From positions 1-55,805 of the forward strand of contig JAJDAV010000039.1 in the NCBI GenBank assembly GCA_029261695.1: a stretch of DNA of 55,805 bases, read 5' to 3'. Each line of letters opens with the position of its first letter. The first letter of the stretch is position 1. Positions 44,681 through 54,581 of the stretch are shown here, one piece after another. The notes beneath the pieces were generated by a model. The model worked only from the letters and a program-made list of their open reading frames with translations. It searched no databases and was not told the DNA's origin. Source of the stretch: Nitrospinaceae bacterium (lineage in GTDB: Bacteria > Nitrospinota > Nitrospinia > Nitrospinales > VA-1). The position numbers were made by a program, and so were the translations under genes.

Positions 44681-45925
44681 ATGGAAACTGTTAGTCAAAA
44701 GCTGGATGAGGTATTGCATGCTTTGGCTTATGAGAAGATCGAAGGCGATGCCCCCCAAGTGAACTCAGATCCTTTACTGGCGAGATTAACTTCATTGGGA
44801 AGTGAAGTTTGGGTGGATACTGGCGAACTAGAAAAAGCTCAAGATATCTGGAAACAGGAAATGACAGCTCTGACGACCAACAACACTCTGGCTAATCAGG
44901 TTGTTCAAAGTGGCATCATGGATGAAGTCATTGAAGATACTATCCAAAAAATACGAAACGAAGGACTCGAACTTTCTGAAGAAGAACTCATTCTCGAAGT
45001 TGGCTTTGTTATTAACTGTAAAATTGCATTGCGATTGGTGCAAGCCTTTAAGGTGAAAGTCAGCGTAGAATTACATCCGGCAATCTCAAGGAATATTGAA
45101 CGTACCTTGCATTACGGCAGAAGATATTTCAAAGTATGCCCAGAATTTTTTATAGTTAAGGTTCCCCTTACCCCAGAAGGATATCTTGCGGTTAGGAAAT
45201 TAACACAGGAAAATATTCCGATAAACTTCACTCTCGGTTTTTCAGCCCGACAAAATTATCTTGCAGCCCGATTATCTAATCCAGACTTTGTGAATGTTTT
45301 TTTGGGTAGGTTAAACCAAGTGGTGATAGGCCACAAAGCGGGTTCTGGAGATCAAGTGGGCGAAAAGGTCACACTGGCAACTCAAAATGCCCTTATTAAT
45401 GCAAGAGAGAAGTACAAAGAGGTGCGATCTCGATTAATTGGGGCAAGTGTCAGAAGTGGCGAGCAGGTAGCGTTTCTTGCAGGAATGGATGTGTTGACCA
45501 TTCCACCAAAGGCGATCAAAGAATATCAGGAGTCAGGGAAGTCCCCCGATCAGGTGACATCGCATTTGAATGAAGACATCGTTCCGGGTATAGATTCCAG
45601 TCATCCATTGGCTAAGCGATTTCCATGTTTATGGGAAATGCCTGAGAAGTTTATTTCTTTTGTTGATGCTTTAATGAAGTTAGATGGACTAGACAACATG
45701 CAGGGAAAGGAATTGGTAGAGTTTTGTCGCAAGCATGACATGAATTTATTTCACGATTTTAGTGATGCGGAGTTTAAGCAAATATATGATTATGGGAAGA
45801 TACCATGTTTGGATAATTGGTCAGAATCTATTGCTCTAGATGATTTGATGACCCAATCAGCCTTGCAATCGTTTACTAAAGATCAAAACTCACTGGATGA
45901 TCGTATTCGATCGTTTTTAAAGTAA
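44681..45925 (+). CDS. Transaldolase-family protein
   Basis: A 414-residue protein of the transaldolase fold, adjoining pgi and glk. Catalytic positions are recognisable: Asp in EVWVDTGELEK, Asn in LTTNNTLAN (the family reads TTNPT), Glu in VSVELHP, Schiff-base Lys in FFIVKVPLTPEG, and Thr-Ser in INFTLGFSARQ. It is longer than E. coli TalB (about 317 aa), with an extra C-terminus of about 130 residues (from about residue 280). Fusions of transaldolase with Pgi are known elsewhere; here the two are separate. The start has AAAGGATTG. Confidence 0.88.
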   Translation: METVSQKLDEVLHALAYEKIEGDAPQVNSDPLLARLTSLGSEVWVDTGELEKAQDIWKQEMTALTTNNTLANQVVQSGIMDEVIEDTIQKIRNEGLELSEEELILEVGFVINCKIALRLVQAFKVKVSVELHPAISRNIERTLHYGRRYFKVCPEFFIVKVPLTPEGYLAVRKLTQENIPINFTLGFSARQNYLAARLSNPDFVNVFLGRLNQVVIGHKAGSGDQVGEKVTLATQNALINAREKYKEVRSRLIGASVRSGEQVAFLAGMDVLTIPPKAIKEYQESGKSPDQVTSHLNEDIVPGIDSSHPLAKRFPCLWEMPEKFISFVDALMKLDGLDNMQGKELVEFCRKHDMNLFHDFSDAEFKQIYDYGKIPCLDNWSESIALDDLMTQSALQSFTKDQNSLDDRIRSFLK

Positions 45926-45942
45926 ATGATGATTGTTAGCAT

Positions 45943-46926
45943 ATGATACTTGCCGGAGATATCGGGGGAACCAAAACCTATTTAGCTTTGTATGATGAAA
46001 ATGTAAATTGGTTGGAGAATATAGTTCGATTTGAAAACCGAAATTACCCCGACTTTGATTCCATCCTTGAAGAATTTTTTCAAGGTAATCGCAAAAGACC
46101 CGAAAAAGTTTGCTTGGGAGTAGCAGGGCCAATAGTGAATGGCAGTTCTGACCTGACAAATATTGACTGGAGAATTGATGCGGGCCGCTTGGAAAAAGAA
46201 TTTGATACGGTCTTTTTGATTAATGATTTGGTTGCCACGGCCTGCGCGGTTCCATTTCTTGAAGATGAAGATATTGCAATATTGCAAACAGGAAAAACCT
46301 CGAGCAAGGGTCGCATATCGGTAGTCGCTGCTGGTACAGGTCTTGGTGAAGCTTTTTTAATTCCAGCAGGGGAGGACAAATATTACGTTTTGGACTCCGA
46401 AGGCGGACATGCTGATTTTTCTCCAAGAAATAAACTTGAGACGGAGTTGTTACTATTTCTCAAAAGAAAATTCTCGAGGATTAGTATTGAGCAAGTCGTG
46501 TCGGGTCCCGGTTTGATTCACATATTCGAATTTGTTAAGGAAAAATTTTCGATTAATGAATCGGTGGATTGGGAGAATGGGTTGCCAGAAGAGAAGCTGG
46601 CCTCTGAAATTATTAATCGAGCAGTACATAACCAGTCGCAAGTATGTGAAAAAACACTTCTCCTGTTTGCAGAACTGTATGGTGCCCTTGCAGGTAACCT
46701 GGCATTGCAGTTTTTAGCAAAGGGTGGAGTATATTTGGGGGGAGGGATTGCCCCAAAAATTTTACCGTTTTTGACCAACGGGAAATTTATTGAAGGATTT
46801 TTGTCTAAAAATAAATTTGAGAATTTGTTGGCTGATATTCCTGTGAAGGTGATTTTAAATGAAAAAGCCGCGCTGCTTGGTGCGGCACGATATGCTTTAG
46901 GTGAACGATTCAAAATCATTAACTAA
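45943..46926 (+). CDS. glk: Glucokinase
   Basis: Phosphorylates glucose to glucose-6-phosphate. The 327-residue protein has the ATP motif LAGDIGGTKTYLALYDEN and the substrate part CLGVAGPIVNGSS, FLINDLVATACAVP (Asp-Lys-like catalytic Asp in NDLVA) and AAGTGLGEAFLI, plus GGVYLGGGIAPKIL. It is a ROK-independent, Glk-type enzyme. It starts 17 bp after the transaldolase gene and has no evident Shine-Dalgarno, so it may depend on coupling. Confidence 0.95.
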   Translation: MILAGDIGGTKTYLALYDENVNWLENIVRFENRNYPDFDSILEEFFQGNRKRPEKVCLGVAGPIVNGSSDLTNIDWRIDAGRLEKEFDTVFLINDLVATACAVPFLEDEDIAILQTGKTSSKGRISVVAAGTGLGEAFLIPAGEDKYYVLDSEGGHADFSPRNKLETELLLFLKRKFSRISIEQVVSGPGLIHIFEFVKEKFSINESVDWENGLPEEKLASEIINRAVHNQSQVCEKTLLLFAELYGALAGNLALQFLAKGGVYLGGGIAPKILPFLTNGKFIEGFLSKNKFENLLADIPVKVILNEKAALLGAARYALGERFKIIN

Positions 46927-46971
46927 TTTGATCTCTATATATTTAGAGGCCCTTTAACTTAGAAGATAACT

Positions 46972-48177
46972 ATGGGAAACACGATTAAAAAAATTGTATT
47001 GGCTTACTCTGGAGGTTTGGATACCTCTGTCATAATTAAATGGCTGAAGGAAAAATATAATTGCGAGATTATTGCCTTTGCTGCAGATGTGGGACAAGGA
47101 CAGGAATTAGACCCTGTTAGAGAAAAAGCTTTGGCAACGGGTGCAAGTAAAGTTTATATCGAGGACTTGCGCGAAGAATTTGCCTCCGACTTTGTTTTTC
47201 CAATGTTGAGAGCCAATGCATTTTATGAGCATAATTATCTACTCGGAACTTCTATTGCAAGGCCCCTGATTGCTAAAGAACAAATCCGAATTGCAAAATT
47301 AGAAAATGCTGATGGCGTTTCCCATGGTTCCACAGGAAAAGGAAACGACCAAGTCAGATTCGAGTTGGCCTATCATACTTTGAACCCAGAAATTGTTATT
47401 GTAGCTCCATGGAGAGAGTGGGACTTGAATTCCCGGACGGCTTTAATTGACTATGCCGTTACTCATGGAATCCCTGTTCCAGTAACAAAATCCAAACCCT
47501 ACAGTATGGATAGGAATCTGTTTCACATTAGCTACGAAGGTGGCGTTTTGGAAGACCCTTGGGTAGGTCCGGACGACGATATGTTTCTATTGTCTGTTTC
47601 TCCAGAAAATGCTCCAGATAGCCCAACAGAAATTGAAATTCAATATGAGGCAGGCAATCCAGTAGCGGTGAATGGAGAGAAATTGAGTCCAGCCAAGCTA
47701 TTGGAAAAGCTTAATGAATTTGGTGGCCAGAATGGAATTGGGCGGATTGATATTGTTGAAAACCGATTCGTGGGCATGAAGTCACGCGGTATTTATGAAA
47801 CTCCCGGAGGCACTATTTTACATCAGGCACATCGTGCTATGGAGTCTATTACCCTGGATCGTGAAGTGACTTTCTTACGTGATTCATTGATCCCTGCTTA
47901 TGCACGCATGATCTATAACGGATTCTGGTTTTCACCTGAAAGGGAGCTTTTACAGCAAACGATTGATCAGTCGCAGATTCATGTTACCGGAGAGGTTCGC
48001 CTGAAACTGTATAAGGGGAACTGTATTGTTCTGGGCAGGAAAGCTGAGAAATCTTTATATAACGAAAATATAGCTAGTTTTGAGGCAAACCATGGATATA
48101 GCCAGAATGATGCAGATGGTTTTATTAAACTAAATGCATTACGATTAAAGCTTTATGCAGAAACTTTTGGTCGTTGA
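46972..48177 (+). CDS. argG: Argininosuccinate synthase
   Basis: Joins citrulline and aspartate with ATP in arginine synthesis. The 401-residue protein has the PP-loop [38 protein letters not shown] and [16 protein letters not shown], all typical of ArgG. It begins 45 bp after glk with a weak SD (AGAAGAT). No other arg gene is in the window. Confidence 0.98.
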   Translation: MGNTIKKIVLAYSGGLDTSVIIKWLKEKYNCEIIAFAADVGQGQELDPVREKALATGASKVYIEDLREEFASDFVFPMLRANAFYEHNYLLGTSIARPLIAKEQIRIAKLENADGVSHGSTGKGNDQVRFELAYHTLNPEIVIVAPWREWDLNSRTALIDYAVTHGIPVPVTKSKPYSMDRNLFHISYEGGVLEDPWVGPDDDMFLLSVSPENAPDSPTEIEIQYEAGNPVAVNGEKLSPAKLLEKLNEFGGQNGIGRIDIVENRFVGMKSRGIYETPGGTILHQAHRAMESITLDREVTFLRDSLIPAYARMIYNGFWFSPERELLQQTIDQSQIHVTGEVRLKLYKGNCIVLGRKAEKSLYNENIASFEANHGYSQNDADGFIKLNALRLKLYAETFGR

Positions 48178-48260
48178 AAGTTGATCCTTCTTTAAATTAG
48201 TTCTATAAAAATTTAATCCCCTTATTGCTTTATGGGGAAGAGTGGAGATAGAATTATAGT

Positions 48261-49652
48261 ATGAGCTCCATTCTGGTAGTTGATGATGAAAAGAGCCTTA
48301 GAGATTTCCTCGCTATTATGCTTGAGGAAGTAGGCTATAAAGTATTTACGGCCCACAATGCAGAAAGTGCTGTAAAACTAATTAAAGAGAATATTTTTGA
48401 CTTGATCCTTACTGATATTCGGATGGGCAAGTCAAGTGGGATAAGTGTTCTTGAAAACGCTCAAAAAATCCTTCCCGATACACCCGTAGTTATGATGACT
48501 GCATATGCCAGCGCTGAAACAGCTGTTGATGCTATGAAGAAGGGTGCCTACGACTATATATCAAAGCCTTTTAAAATTGAAGATGTCCAACTAATAGTCA
48601 AAAACGCGATTGAGAAAAGAAAGCTTGCAGAGGAAAATAGATTCCTGAAAACGGCATTGAACGATCGCTTTAAAATTTCCAATATTGTTGGGAAATCTCC
48701 CACATTTCAGAAAATTTTTGATTTGATTGAAAAAGTTTCGCGGAGCAACGCCACTGTCTTGATACATGGTGAAAGTGGGACGGGAAAAGAAATCATAGCA
48801 AAGGCCATTCATTTTAATGGGAATAGAAAAAATTATCCCTTCGTGTCAGTTAATTGCGGTGCATTGCCGGAAAATCTGCTTGAAAGTGAATTGTTCGGTC
48901 ACGAAAAGGGATCGTTTACTAGTGCTGATTCGCTAAAGCTGGGTTTGATGGAGTCCGCAAATAAGGGTACGTTTTTTCTTGATGAAATTGGGGAAGCTCC
49001 TCTTTCTATTCAGGTAAAATTACTCAGGGTATTGCAGGAAAATGAGATATTAAGACTTGGGGGAACAGAAACAATTCCGGTAGATTTGAGAATCATTGCT
49101 GCATCAAATCGTAACCTGAGCAGTTTGGTCGCCGATAAAGATTTTAGAGAAGATCTCTATTATAGATTAAATGTAATACCAATATTCTTACCGCCATTAC
49201 GAGAGCGTAAAGAGGATATACCTGAGTTAGTTGATTTCTTTATAAAAAAATACAACTCCAAACACGGTAAAACCATTATTAAAGGAGTTGAGCCAGAGGC
49301 TATGCGGTTGTTTGAAAATTATTCATGGCCTGGAAACGTCAGGGAATTAGAGAATGTTATAGAAAGAGCCGTAGTTTTAGAAACGGGTGAAACTATTCAA
49401 AAGTCCAGCATCCCAGAAGAAATAATTGGCAGAATGCCAGCGGGACAAATTCAAGTTCCAAACTTGGATGCGGAAAAGATTGACCTCGAAAGAACTCTTG
49501 AACAAATTGAAAAGACAATGCTATCCAACGCTCTGGTTCAATCGGACGGCATAATAAATAAAGCGGCAAAACAATTGAACCTTAGCTTTAGATCAATGCG
49601 GTATCGAATTCAAAAGCATCAATTAAAGGGAAAGTCCAAAGATAACGAATAA
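48261..49652 (+). CDS. PilR/NtrC-type sigma-54-dependent response regulator
   Basis: A 463-residue regulator with receiver (1-120; Asp52 in LILTDIRMGKSSG, where the usual P is missing), AAA+ domain (about 145-370; GESGTGKEIIAKAIHF, GTFFLDEIGEAP, RLNVIPIFLPPLRERKEDIPEL) and a C-terminal Fis-type HTH (AAKQLNLSFRSMRYRIQKH, PilR-like). The sigma-54-contacting loop reads GSFTSAD instead of GAFTGA. It acts with the rpoN gene at 22202. It overlaps the LpoA-like gene (TAATG). The cognate histidine kinase is not adjacent. Confidence 0.94.
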   Translation: MSSILVVDDEKSLRDFLAIMLEEVGYKVFTAHNAESAVKLIKENIFDLILTDIRMGKSSGISVLENAQKILPDTPVVMMTAYASAETAVDAMKKGAYDYISKPFKIEDVQLIVKNAIEKRKLAEENRFLKTALNDRFKISNIVGKSPTFQKIFDLIEKVSRSNATVLIHGESGTGKEIIAKAIHFNGNRKNYPFVSVNCGALPENLLESELFGHEKGSFTSADSLKLGLMESANKGTFFLDEIGEAPLSIQVKLLRVLQENEILRLGGTETIPVDLRIIAASNRNLSSLVADKDFREDLYYRLNVIPIFLPPLRERKEDIPELVDFFIKKYNSKHGKTIIKGVEPEAMRLFENYSWPGNVRELENVIERAVVLETGETIQKSSIPEEIIGRMPAGQIQVPNLDAEKIDLERTLEQIEKTMLSNALVQSDGIINKAAKQLNLSFRSMRYRIQKHQLKGKSKDNE

Positions 49653-51706
49653 TGTTTACTTTCAAATTTAAAAATCAAGATCACTGGTTAAGGCTTGCCA
49701 TAAAAAACGGAGTAGTAATTTTCATACTATTAATAAATTTAATAGTGACGCCAAGGACCTGGGCAGAATCTGATAATTATGATACCACTCAAGAAAAAAA
49801 ATATGAAAACTCCAAAGAGGTTTATGGCGATCCTTTTATGCAGGCCGAACACTTGTATCATTCAGGGCAGTTTTTAAAGGCCAAGCCTTTTTATCATGAA
49901 TACTTAGAAAAAAATCAAAAAGGTTTAAGGAAACACAATGCGCTTTTTCGCCTTGGATTAATTGATCAGAGCGCAAAATCGTTTTCTACTGCATTGCGTT
50001 TTTATAAAATTATTTTAAATTCCCATCCAAACACCGCACTCACCTACGATATAAAGTTTAATATGGCCGTCTGCAATTATGAGCTTGGAAACATAGATGC
50101 GTCTGAACAACTATTTAAAGGTGTTATCCGCCAATCCCCTGAAAAAAAGAAAAAGTGGAGAGCTTTATATTATCTTTCAAAATTGGATGAGCGGAGGTTG
50201 AGTTTTGAAGATGCGATTCAAAAGTTAAAAAAAGTTTATACGCAGGGTGATGATAAGGAGATGAGTATGCGAGCTTTAAAGCTCGCTGAAATAATGATAA
50301 ATGAGAAATTGGATGAGATGGCTCTTATTTCATTAATTCAAAAATACCGAAATGGTTTTCCTGTCGATCTTCTTTTGTTGAAGAAGCTTTCTGTATACAG
50401 AGAACGAGGTGAGATTGAACGCTACAAAGCAACGCTGAAAGAATTTTTGTATGTTTTTCCTAAACATGCAAAGGCAGAAAATTTAAGGAAGGATCTTGAA
50501 AGTATTAGCAAAGGTAGCGAAACCAGAGTTGAAGTTGGTGTGGTTTTGCCATTGACCGGAAAACTTGCTGCAACCGGCCAAAAAGTTTTACAGGGAATTC
50601 AACTTGCCTACAGCCAACTTCCAGAATCTTCGAGGAAGATGATCTTTATAAATGTAAAAGACTCATCAGGGACAAATGATATCGCAGATATTATTAGTTC
50701 TTTAGGGAGAAACCCAAAAACAGTTGCTGTTATTGGGCCTTTGTTAACCGAAGAAGTTAAACGTTCAGGCGAAGCTGCTAGTAAATTTAAGATTCCTATT
50801 TTTTCTCCCACTGCATCCTCAGCTGGATTGGTGGAAGAGAATCCTTATATATTTCGAAATGCATTAACCCGAAAAATACAAGCCAGGTTTTTAGCCGAAT
50901 ATTCTATAAATACTCTTAAGTTGAAAAGGTTTGTGATTTTATACCCAAGGGAGCCTTTTGGTGAAGAGCTTAAAGAAGAGTTTTTAACCGCTGTTGAAGG
51001 CTTTGGTGGGGAGGTCGTTGGAATATCTAGTTACGATCGATCGCAAACGGATTTCAAAAAACAGATTCTTGAATTGGGTGGTATTGCAGATGATGATCTT
51101 GACAGTATTACAAGAAAACAAATGCTAGATAGTGAAAAGGAAATGGATTTTAGTGACTCAACAGTATTATCAAGACCGAAGGTTGATATGGAGCACTGGT
51201 CTGAAGATGAAATTGAAAACCTTAAGGTCTCACTTGAATTGGGATACGATGCAATATTCATCCCGGGTGTGTATGACAAGGTGGGATTAATTATTCCGCA
51301 ATTGGCTTTTTACAATATTGAAAATATTGCTCTGTTGGGTACGAATGGATGGAATTCCCCCGAGCTAATAAAAATGGGAGGCAAATTTTTAAAATCTATT
51401 TATTTTGTTGATGGGTTTTATTCTGATTCTCGTCAGATGAAAGTTAAAGAATTTGTAAAGCAATTTCAGAATAATTATGGAGAGCTTCCCTCTCAACTTT
51501 CTGGTCAAGCATTTGATGCTGCTGGAATAATTTTTGAAAGTATTGTTTCTGGGGCAAATAACCGATTGAGGCTGAGAGATAGTCTGATCAAAGTGAAAAA
51601 CTATCCGGGAGTAACGGGGAAGACAAATATTATGGCATCCGGGGATTCAGAAAAACGTATCTTTGCCTTGACTGTAAAGAAAAAGAAGATTGTTGAAGAA
51701 AACTAA
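49652..51706 (+). CDS. LpoA-like protein: TPR plus periplasmic type I binding domain
   Basis: A 684-residue exported protein with a signal segment (residues about 15-40), a TPR-like helical region (about 55-285) and a C-terminal domain of the periplasmic-binding type I family (about 297-680; VGVVLPLTGKLAATGQKVLQGIQLA, IGPLLTEEV, DGFYSDSRQ). This TPR-plus-binding architecture is that of LpoA, the activator of PBP1A in gammaproteobacteria. No lipobox Cys is visible. It overlaps the PilR-type gene by 1 bp and converges with pbp1A, sharing a 4-bp stop overlap. A branched-chain amino-acid-binding role is the alternative. Confidence 0.82.
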   Translation: MFTFKFKNQDHWLRLAIKNGVVIFILLINLIVTPRTWAESDNYDTTQEKKYENSKEVYGDPFMQAEHLYHSGQFLKAKPFYHEYLEKNQKGLRKHNALFRLGLIDQSAKSFSTALRFYKIILNSHPNTALTYDIKFNMAVCNYELGNIDASEQLFKGVIRQSPEKKKKWRALYYLSKLDERRLSFEDAIQKLKKVYTQGDDKEMSMRALKLAEIMINEKLDEMALISLIQKYRNGFPVDLLLLKKLSVYRERGEIERYKATLKEFLYVFPKHAKAENLRKDLESISKGSETRVEVGVVLPLTGKLAATGQKVLQGIQLAYSQLPESSRKMIFINVKDSSGTNDIADIISSLGRNPKTVAVIGPLLTEEVKRSGEAASKFKIPIFSPTASSAGLVEENPYIFRNALTRKIQARFLAEYSINTLKLKRFVILYPREPFGEELKEEFLTAVEGFGGEVVGISSYDRSQTDFKKQILELGGIADDDLDSITRKQMLDSEKEMDFSDSTVLSRPKVDMEHWSEDEIENLKVSLELGYDAIFIPGVYDKVGLIIPQLAFYNIENIALLGTNGWNSPELIKMGGKFLKSIYFVDGFYSDSRQMKVKEFVKQFQNNYGELPSQLSGQAFDAAGIIFESIVSGANNRLRLRDSLIKVKNYPGVTGKTNIMASGDSEKRIFALTVKKKKIVEEN

Positions 51707-54108
51707 TTTTGAAACTCTTCATCCAGAACTTGTGATAAAAAAGGTTGCTCCTTTTCGGGTAAATAATCTTGCAGAAAAATTTCAAAAGTTGACTCTGTAT
51801 CCCCGAACTTAGCCGGTTCTCCAGAGTCAGGTAATACTTTAAGAAATTGGATGTCACTAGGAACAGGAAAGTTTATTATTGGTTTGTTTGCTAAAGCCTC
51901 TTGCATGAATTGTAACCAAATCGGAATCGCAGCCCGTGAACCAGTTTCGTTTCTTCCTAATGGCTCATCCTTGTCTTTCCCCACCCAGACCCCGGTGACC
52001 AATTCCGGTGTGTAACCCATAAACCAAGCATCCACATAATTATTTGTGGTTCCTGTTTTTCCAGCAACGGGTCTTTTCAGGGCTTTTACTTTTGTGGCGG
52101 TCCCATTTTGAATGACGCTTTCCATAAGGCTGGTGACAATATGTGCTGTTCCTGGTGAAATGGGCTGAGTTATTTCTGGTACTGATGTGAACACTACTTC
52201 CCCGCTTCGATTTTTAATATTTCGAATAGCGGTGGGTTTAATCAGTCTTCCCATATTGGCAAAAGCGGAATAGGCAGAGGTCAATTCGTAAAGAGTTGTA
52301 CCCGACGATCCTAATGAAATTGATAAATTCTCTTCTAAGTTTGAAGTGATTCCCAAACTTCTAGCTAGACTTATTGAACTTTTAATTCCAATTTTTTGCA
52401 TTAGTTTGACGGTTACAACATTTCTGGAATGAGCTAAGGCTTCTCTTAATGAAGTGGGGCCATAAAATTTTTGTTCAAAATTCACAGGTTTCCATTTATC
52501 GAAAGCATCTTCTTTTTCTTTGAAAATTATTGGGGAATCAATAATTATACTTGATGGCGAGAAACCCTCGTTTATTGCAGCAGCGTAAATAATGGGTTTG
52601 AATGCCGAGCCTGGTTGGCGGATTGCTTGAACAGATCTGTTGAATTGGCTTTTATTAAAGTCATAACCGCCGATCATAGCTTTGACATGTCCGGTTAATG
52701 GGCCGAGACTAATGAGTGCTGCTTCAACTTCAGGCTCTTGCTCCAGGGCAAGTGACCAGCCGGAGCCATTTTGTTTTCTGCCAAGTACTTTAACCATGAT
52801 CAGGTCGCCAGCAGCAATGGCATTGCCAGGCTTTCTAATTTTTGCCCATCGCCCATCAATATTTGGATTGGGTTCTCTGGCCCAATTCATATCTTTGATG
52901 TCTAGATAACCATCCTCAGCACCCAAAATAATCCATGCCTGAGTTTCCCCTACAGACATAACAGTTCCGCTAATGACGCTACCAACTTTTATTTCTTCAT
53001 TCTCAGTAAAACCATTTTGTCTAATCATTGCATTTTGAACAGCTATTTCGCCTCTTGATGTGTCCACTGTCCCAAGGGAACCACGATAGCCATATCTTTT
53101 GTCGGCAATAAGTAAATTCTTTTTTATTGCACGTTGTGCTGACTCCTGCATATCCATATCTAGAGTTGTGTAAACTTTTAGGCCTGCTCGATAAAGTTTG
53201 CTACTTCCAAATTTTTCTTCGAGAATCCGCCTGACATGTTCAACAAAATAGGGTGCTTTATTGAGCATTTTCTCAACTTCCCCAAGGTGGAAGTCTTCTT
53301 CAATAGCTAGCTTGGCTTGTTCCCGATTTATAAACGAGACATCCGCCATTCGTCTAATTACATGGTTCCTTCTTTTTCGTGCTTTCTTGGGATTTCTATA
53401 GGGAGAATAATTATTAGGAGCTTTCGGTAGGCTGGCAATCATGGCACATTCTGCAATGGTAAGATCTTTGACGCTCTTTCCAAAATAGTTTCGGGAGGCT
53501 GCTTCTACTCCATATGTACCATGGCCGTAATAAATTTGATTGAGATACAATTCAAGAATTTCATCTTTTGAGAAAACTAGTTCCAAACGCACTGCCAAAA
53601 TTGCTTCCTTAATTTTTCTTGGTAGAGTCTTTTCTCTGGACAGGAACATTGTTTTGGTCAATTGCTGAGTTATTGTGCTTCCTCCTTCGACCACATGTCC
53701 TGCTTTCATATTGGTTATAAATGCCCTGAAAATTGCTTTAGGATCAATTCCAAAATGGTAGTAAAAATTTGAATCTTCAACAGCAAGCGTGGCTTGTTTT
53801 AAGGCGAGTGGAATATCTTCCAAGTCCATAACGATTCTTTTTTCGATATAGAATTCTGCGATTTTCTCATCATTGTGTGAGTAAACCTGAGTGATCGTAC
53901 TGGGTTGATGATTTTTTAACGTACGAACATCGGGTAGGTCTTTCGAAAAATGGAAATAAATAAACCCTGCGCCTATAAACCCTGCTGTCACACATATGAG
54001 AAAAATAGTTAAAAAAGAAGCCAATAATATTTTTTTAAATTTTGACTTCTCTTTAGTTTTCTTTTTGCGGGTTTTTCCTGGGTTCTTTTTTTTGGGTGTG
54101 TCTTGCAT
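51703..54108 (-). CDS. Class A penicillin-binding protein 1A
   Basis: Bifunctional peptidoglycan synthase of 801 residues. A basic N-terminus and one membrane span (about 28-52) precede the GT51 glycosyltransferase domain (EDSNFYYHFGIDPKAIFRAF, GGSTITQQLTKTMFL, YLNQIYYGHGTYGVE). The transpeptidase domain has the nucleophile in RQPGSAFKPI, the SRNVV (SxN) motif and AGKTGTTNNYVDAWF (KTG). An OB-like insert lies between (about 330-450). Its gene ends in the 4-bp overlap with the LpoA-like gene and starts after the LRR-DUF5069 pair. Confidence 0.96.
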   Translation of the reverse strand: MQDTPKKKNPGKTRKKKTKEKSKFKKILLASFLTIFLICVTAGFIGAGFIYFHFSKDLPDVRTLKNHQPSTITQVYSHNDEKIAEFYIEKRIVMDLEDIPLALKQATLAVEDSNFYYHFGIDPKAIFRAFITNMKAGHVVEGGSTITQQLTKTMFLSREKTLPRKIKEAILAVRLELVFSKDEILELYLNQIYYGHGTYGVEAASRNYFGKSVKDLTIAECAMIASLPKAPNNYSPYRNPKKARKRRNHVIRRMADVSFINREQAKLAIEEDFHLGEVEKMLNKAPYFVEHVRRILEEKFGSSKLYRAGLKVYTTLDMDMQESAQRAIKKNLLIADKRYGYRGSLGTVDTSRGEIAVQNAMIRQNGFTENEEIKVGSVISGTVMSVGETQAWIILGAEDGYLDIKDMNWAREPNPNIDGRWAKIRKPGNAIAAGDLIMVKVLGRKQNGSGWSLALEQEPEVEAALISLGPLTGHVKAMIGGYDFNKSQFNRSVQAIRQPGSAFKPIIYAAAINEGFSPSSIIIDSPIIFKEKEDAFDKWKPVNFEQKFYGPTSLREALAHSRNVVTVKLMQKIGIKSSISLARSLGITSNLEENLSISLGSSGTTLYELTSAYSAFANMGRLIKPTAIRNIKNRSGEVVFTSVPEITQPISPGTAHIVTSLMESVIQNGTATKVKALKRPVAGKTGTTNNYVDAWFMGYTPELVTGVWVGKDKDEPLGRNETGSRAAIPIWLQFMQEALANKPIINFPVPSDIQFLKVLPDSGEPAKFGDTESTFEIFLQDYLPEKEQPFLSQVLDEEFQN

Positions 54109-54149
54109 TTAAAGAGAGTTTACCTTTGGCAGGAACAGGCTAAATTAAA

Positions 54150-54578
54150 CTAAGAGTTTTTAGGGGGAAGACGGCCTTCTTCAAGATCGAGAAGGTCCAC
54201 CCAAGTGGTTACATCTGCACGCGAAGGATCGATTCTATCTCTAATTTCCTTAAAATATTGTAGACGGTCTTCTGAATCTGGTTTTCTTTGCAGTATTTGC
54301 TCATTGATAAAACTAATTTCGCTGGGTGACTTGGATTTTGTAATATTTTCTGCCCAACTGGTTATTTCATCATCACTTTTTTCTTTGACCATGTTTGCAA
54401 AAATACCTGCCTCAATCCGTAAAAAGTTCAGGATGATTTTATCGAGGGGGCAGGGGTAAATATAATCAGCAAGATTATTAGTATTGTATGCTCGTCCTTT
54501 GTCAATCATTCGTCCAAGTTGAACCAAACCTGCTATTTTATTCTTTGGACTGCGTGGAAATGCTCTTGATAGATCCAT
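54150..54578 (-). CDS. DUF5069 domain protein
   Basis: A 142-residue protein that reads as the DUF5069 family: MDLSRAFPRSPKNKIAGLVQLGRMIDKGRAY and NLADYIYPCPLD are conserved-type segments. It has no signal or membrane segment. The function of the family is not known to me. It starts 3 bp after the LRR gene and ends 41 bp before pbp1A on the same strand, so LRR-DUF5069-PBP1A may be one transcript; whether that reflects function is unknown. Confidence 0.85.
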   Translation of the reverse strand: MDLSRAFPRSPKNKIAGLVQLGRMIDKGRAYNTNNLADYIYPCPLDKIILNFLRIEAGIFANMVKEKSDDEITSWAENITKSKSPSEISFINEQILQRKPDSEDRLQYFKEIRDRIDPSRADVTTWVDLLDLEEGRLPPKNS

Positions 54579-54581
54579 AAA

